A DNA stretch of 64,000 nucleotides from Eriocheir sinensis (lineage: Eukaryota > Arthropoda > Malacostraca > Decapoda > Varunidae), in assembly GCF_024679095.1 (NCBI RefSeq), contig NC_066531.1, positions 2,085,674 to 2,149,673 of the forward strand. The letters run 5' to 3'. The position numbers and the translations under genes are program-made. The notes beneath the pieces are model-generated. The model did not search any database and was not told the DNA's origin. It worked only from the letters and a program-made list of their open reading frames with translations. Below, one piece after another: positions 61,753-64,000 of this stretch (the first letter of the stretch is position 1; each line of letters begins with the position of its first letter).

Positions 61753-61844
61753 ATGGCTGACGCGGAGCAGAAAGCAATGCAGCTGATGGCGGAGGCGGAG
61801 AAGAAGCTGACCCACTCCAAAGGCTTCCTCGGATCGCTTTTCGG
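61753..61844 (+). CDS. NAPA: alpha-SNAP (NAPA) first coding exon, rest beyond window
   Basis: The exon encodes MADAEQKAMQLMAEAEKKLT with HSKGFLGSLFG, ending in a TCGG|gtgagc donor at phase 2. The pattern (Glu/Ala helix, AEKK, then GFLGSLFG) matches the N-terminus of alpha-soluble NSF attachment protein (human ...AMALLAEAERK...FFSGLFGG). Alpha-SNAP is the cytosolic adaptor that recruits NSF to SNARE complexes for disassembly after membrane fusion. The start is the first ATG after a GC-rich leader. At least 2.1 kb of intron 1 follows without a second exon in the window, so the gene is partial here. Beta-SNAP or gamma-SNAP are less likely alternatives from this short stretch. Confidence 0.86.
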
Positions 61845-62089
61845 GTGAGCATAGAGGGGCGTTGCGGCGGAGGCCATGGAGGGCTGCCCTGTCATTAAGG
61901 GGAGGATTTATTTAGCTTATTTTGGTGTTTAATGGCGGTGTTTGGAGGTGATTTATGTTGTTATGCGCGGGATACAGCCTCGTGGACACACACCCATGAT
62001 GAAACACTTAACACTTGAGGGGAAAGAGTTAGCCATGTCCATATGACGATTGTTACGAGGAAACATTAGATTCTAGATTAATTATATTT

Positions 62090-63240
62090 AAGAAGAACCA
62101 ACATGCTTAATTATGAGGGCTAGAACCTACATGCTTAATTATGAGGGCCAGAACCAACACACTAAGTTTAAACTGTAGAAATGGGTATCAGGGTTAGATT
62201 CAAGTAATTATATTTAACAAGAACCTACATGCTTAATTATGAGGGCTAGAACCTACATGCTTAATTATGAGGGCTAGAACCTACATGCTTAATTATGAGG
62301 GCCAGAACCTACATGCTTAATTATGAGGGCCAGAACCTACATGCTTAATTATGAGGGCCAGAACCTACATGCTTAATTATGAGGGCCAGAACCTACATGC
62401 TTAATTATGAGGGCCAGAACCTACATGCTTAATTATGAGGGCCAGAACCTACATGCTTAATTATGAGGGCCAGAACCTACATGCTTAATTATGAGGGCTA
62501 GAACCTACATGCTTAATTATGAGTGATAGAACCAACATGCTTAATTATGAGGGCCAGAACCTACATGCTTAATTATGAGGGCCAGAACCTACATGCTTAA
62601 TTATGAGGGCTAGAACCTACATGCTTAATTATGAGGGCTAGAACCTACATGCTTAATTATGAGGGCCAGAACCTACATGCTTAATTATGAGGGCTAGAAC
62701 CTACATGCTTAATTATGAGGGCTAGAACCTACATGCTTAATTATGAGGGCCAGAACCTACACGCTTAATTATGAGGGCTAGAACCTACATGCTTAATTAT
62801 GAGGGCCAGAACCTACATGCTTAATTATGAGGGCCAGAACCAACATGCTTAATTATGAGGGCTAGAACCTACACGCTTAATTATGAGGGCCAGAACCTAC
62901 ATGCTTAATTATGAGGGCCAGAACCTACACGCTTAATTATGAGGGCCAGAACCTACATGCTTAATTATGAGGGCTAGAACCTACATGCTTAATTATGAGG
63001 GCTAGAACCTACATGCTTAATTATGAGGGCTAGAACCTACATGCTTAATTATGAGGGCCAGAACCTACATGCTTAATTATGAGGGCCAGAACCTACATGC
63101 TTAATTATGAGGGCTAGAACCTACATGCTTAATTATGAGGGCTAGAACCTACATGCTTAATTATGAGGGCCAGAACCTACATGCTTAATTATGAGGGCCA
63201 GAACCTACACGCTTAATTATGAGGGCCAGAACCAACGCGC
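62090..63240. repeat. 28-bp minisatellite in NAPA intron 1, about 40 units
   Basis: Unit CCTACATGCTTAATTATGAGGG + CYAGAA (written in two parts). Variants are C/T in the final block and ACG/ATG. It starts from a single-copy sentence (aacactaagtttaaactgtag) that recurs at 62160, 63235 and 63405, so the array is flanked by direct duplicates. Confidence 0.93.
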
Positions 63241-63505
63241 TAAGTTTAAACTGTAGAAATGGGTATCAGGGAATGAGTGAGCCATGTCCATATCCACTGT
63301 GACAAGGAAACATTAGATTCTAGATTAATTATATTTAAGAAGAACTAACATGCTTAATTATGAGGGCCAGAACCAACATGCTTAATTATGAGGGCCAGAA
63401 CCAACACGCTAAGTTTAAACTGTAGAAATGGGTATCAGGGAAAGAGTTTGCCATGTCCATATCCACTGTGACAAGGAAACATTAGAATCAAGATCAGTTA
63501 TATTT

Positions 63506-63740
63506 ACAGGTAACTCTCGATTTACGCGAGTTTGGTTTACGCGTTTTTGAAATAACGCGGGGTCCAAAACCAAAAAAACAAAAAAATTATTTACACGTTT
63601 TTTCCACTTATACGCGATATTTTATGGAGTGTCCACCAGATGTCTCACGCAACTGGACTCACACAGCGCCGCGGCCACACAGCTGAGCTCAGTTCTCCCC
63701 GCGCGCCACTTGAACAACAATACAGTACCCACGCTGCCAC
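63506..63740 (+). mobile_element. MITE (CAGGTAACTC family), left part
   Basis: CAGGTAACTCTCGATTTACG start, internal tacgcgatattttatggagt and gatgtctcacgcaactggac as in the other copies. The right end is replaced by unrelated GGTACCGGTACC-type sequence. Confidence 0.78.
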
Positions 63741-64000
63741 GCTACTCAACAATAAGGGTGGGCAGTTACCGGTACTAATGGTACTAGCTATATGGTACAA
63801 TACCGGTACCAGACTGCTCGGTACCGGTACCAATACTAGCTAGCCACTCATGGTGTCCCTCATTTCTTCCTCACACGAGAGAGGCTGAGACTGAGTGCCT
63901 GAGTGGATATCTCGGTGATATGGATATTCTCTTTCTCTCTCTCTCTCTCCACTGAATGAAGTGAATAAGCATATTATTCCCACCATCACTCGTAGGTTAT

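Overview
This is a repeat-dense animal nuclear genome window. Short coding exons with GT-AG introns are separated by tRNA-derived SINEs, non-LTR retrotransposon fragments, terminal-inverted-repeat elements and many minisatellites. The repeat style (including TTAGG-type motifs, the arthropod telomere unit, inside one minisatellite) and the divergence of the conserved genes suggest an arthropod, most likely a decapod crustacean such as a crab. That assignment is inference. There are no bacterial-type operons, CRISPR arrays or plasmid features.

Three host genes can be assembled by eye from open exons, splice sites and phase. (1) 1937-32035, minus strand: an apparently complete PRDM10 orthologue. 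It has 22 coding exons and a predicted 1824 residues: a very long acidic disordered N-terminus, a zinc-knuckle-like motif, a PR/SET domain, about twelve C2H2 fingers and a C-terminal tail. (2) 40608-54714, minus strand: an apparently complete NDC80/HEC1 kinetochore gene. It has 12 coding exons and a predicted 619 residues. (3) 61753-61844, plus strand: the first coding exon of alpha-SNAP (NAPA); the rest lies beyond the window. Candidate promoters lie near 35.0-35.2 kb (PRDM10), 57.5-57.65 kb (NDC80) and 61.5-61.75 kb (NAPA).

The introns are almost entirely repeats. SINE-A, a tRNA-headed SINE, has a 3' 88-bp unit expanded into a minisatellite; about ten loci occur, all on the minus strand. 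SINE-B is a second tRNA-headed SINE. A foldback element carries 35-bp internal repeats (eight loci). A TA-target MITE begins CAGGTAACTC (six loci), and one copy contains a nested 1.45-kb Tigger/pogo-like element. Two 99-bp minisatellites are derived from reverse transcriptase. Two copies of a non-LTR 3' end carry an internal 56-bp array. There are also many satellites of no clear origin. An RNase H-bearing, 5'-truncated non-LTR retrotransposon (58.58-60.68 kb) lies between NDC80 and NAPA.

The most unusual signal is the position of several arrays. At least three of them duplicate a real exon-intron junction. The acceptor of the last PRDM10 exon, the donor of a PRDM10 PR-domain exon (with about 85 nt of exon) and the donor of an NDC80 coiled-coil exon are each present in about 6-10 tandem decoy copies. 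The second theme is that nearly every transposon family here contains its own internally amplified tandem repeat. The three genes are not an operon-like unit: PRDM10 is a chromatin/transcription regulator, NDC80 a mitotic microtubule-binding protein and NAPA a membrane-fusion cofactor.
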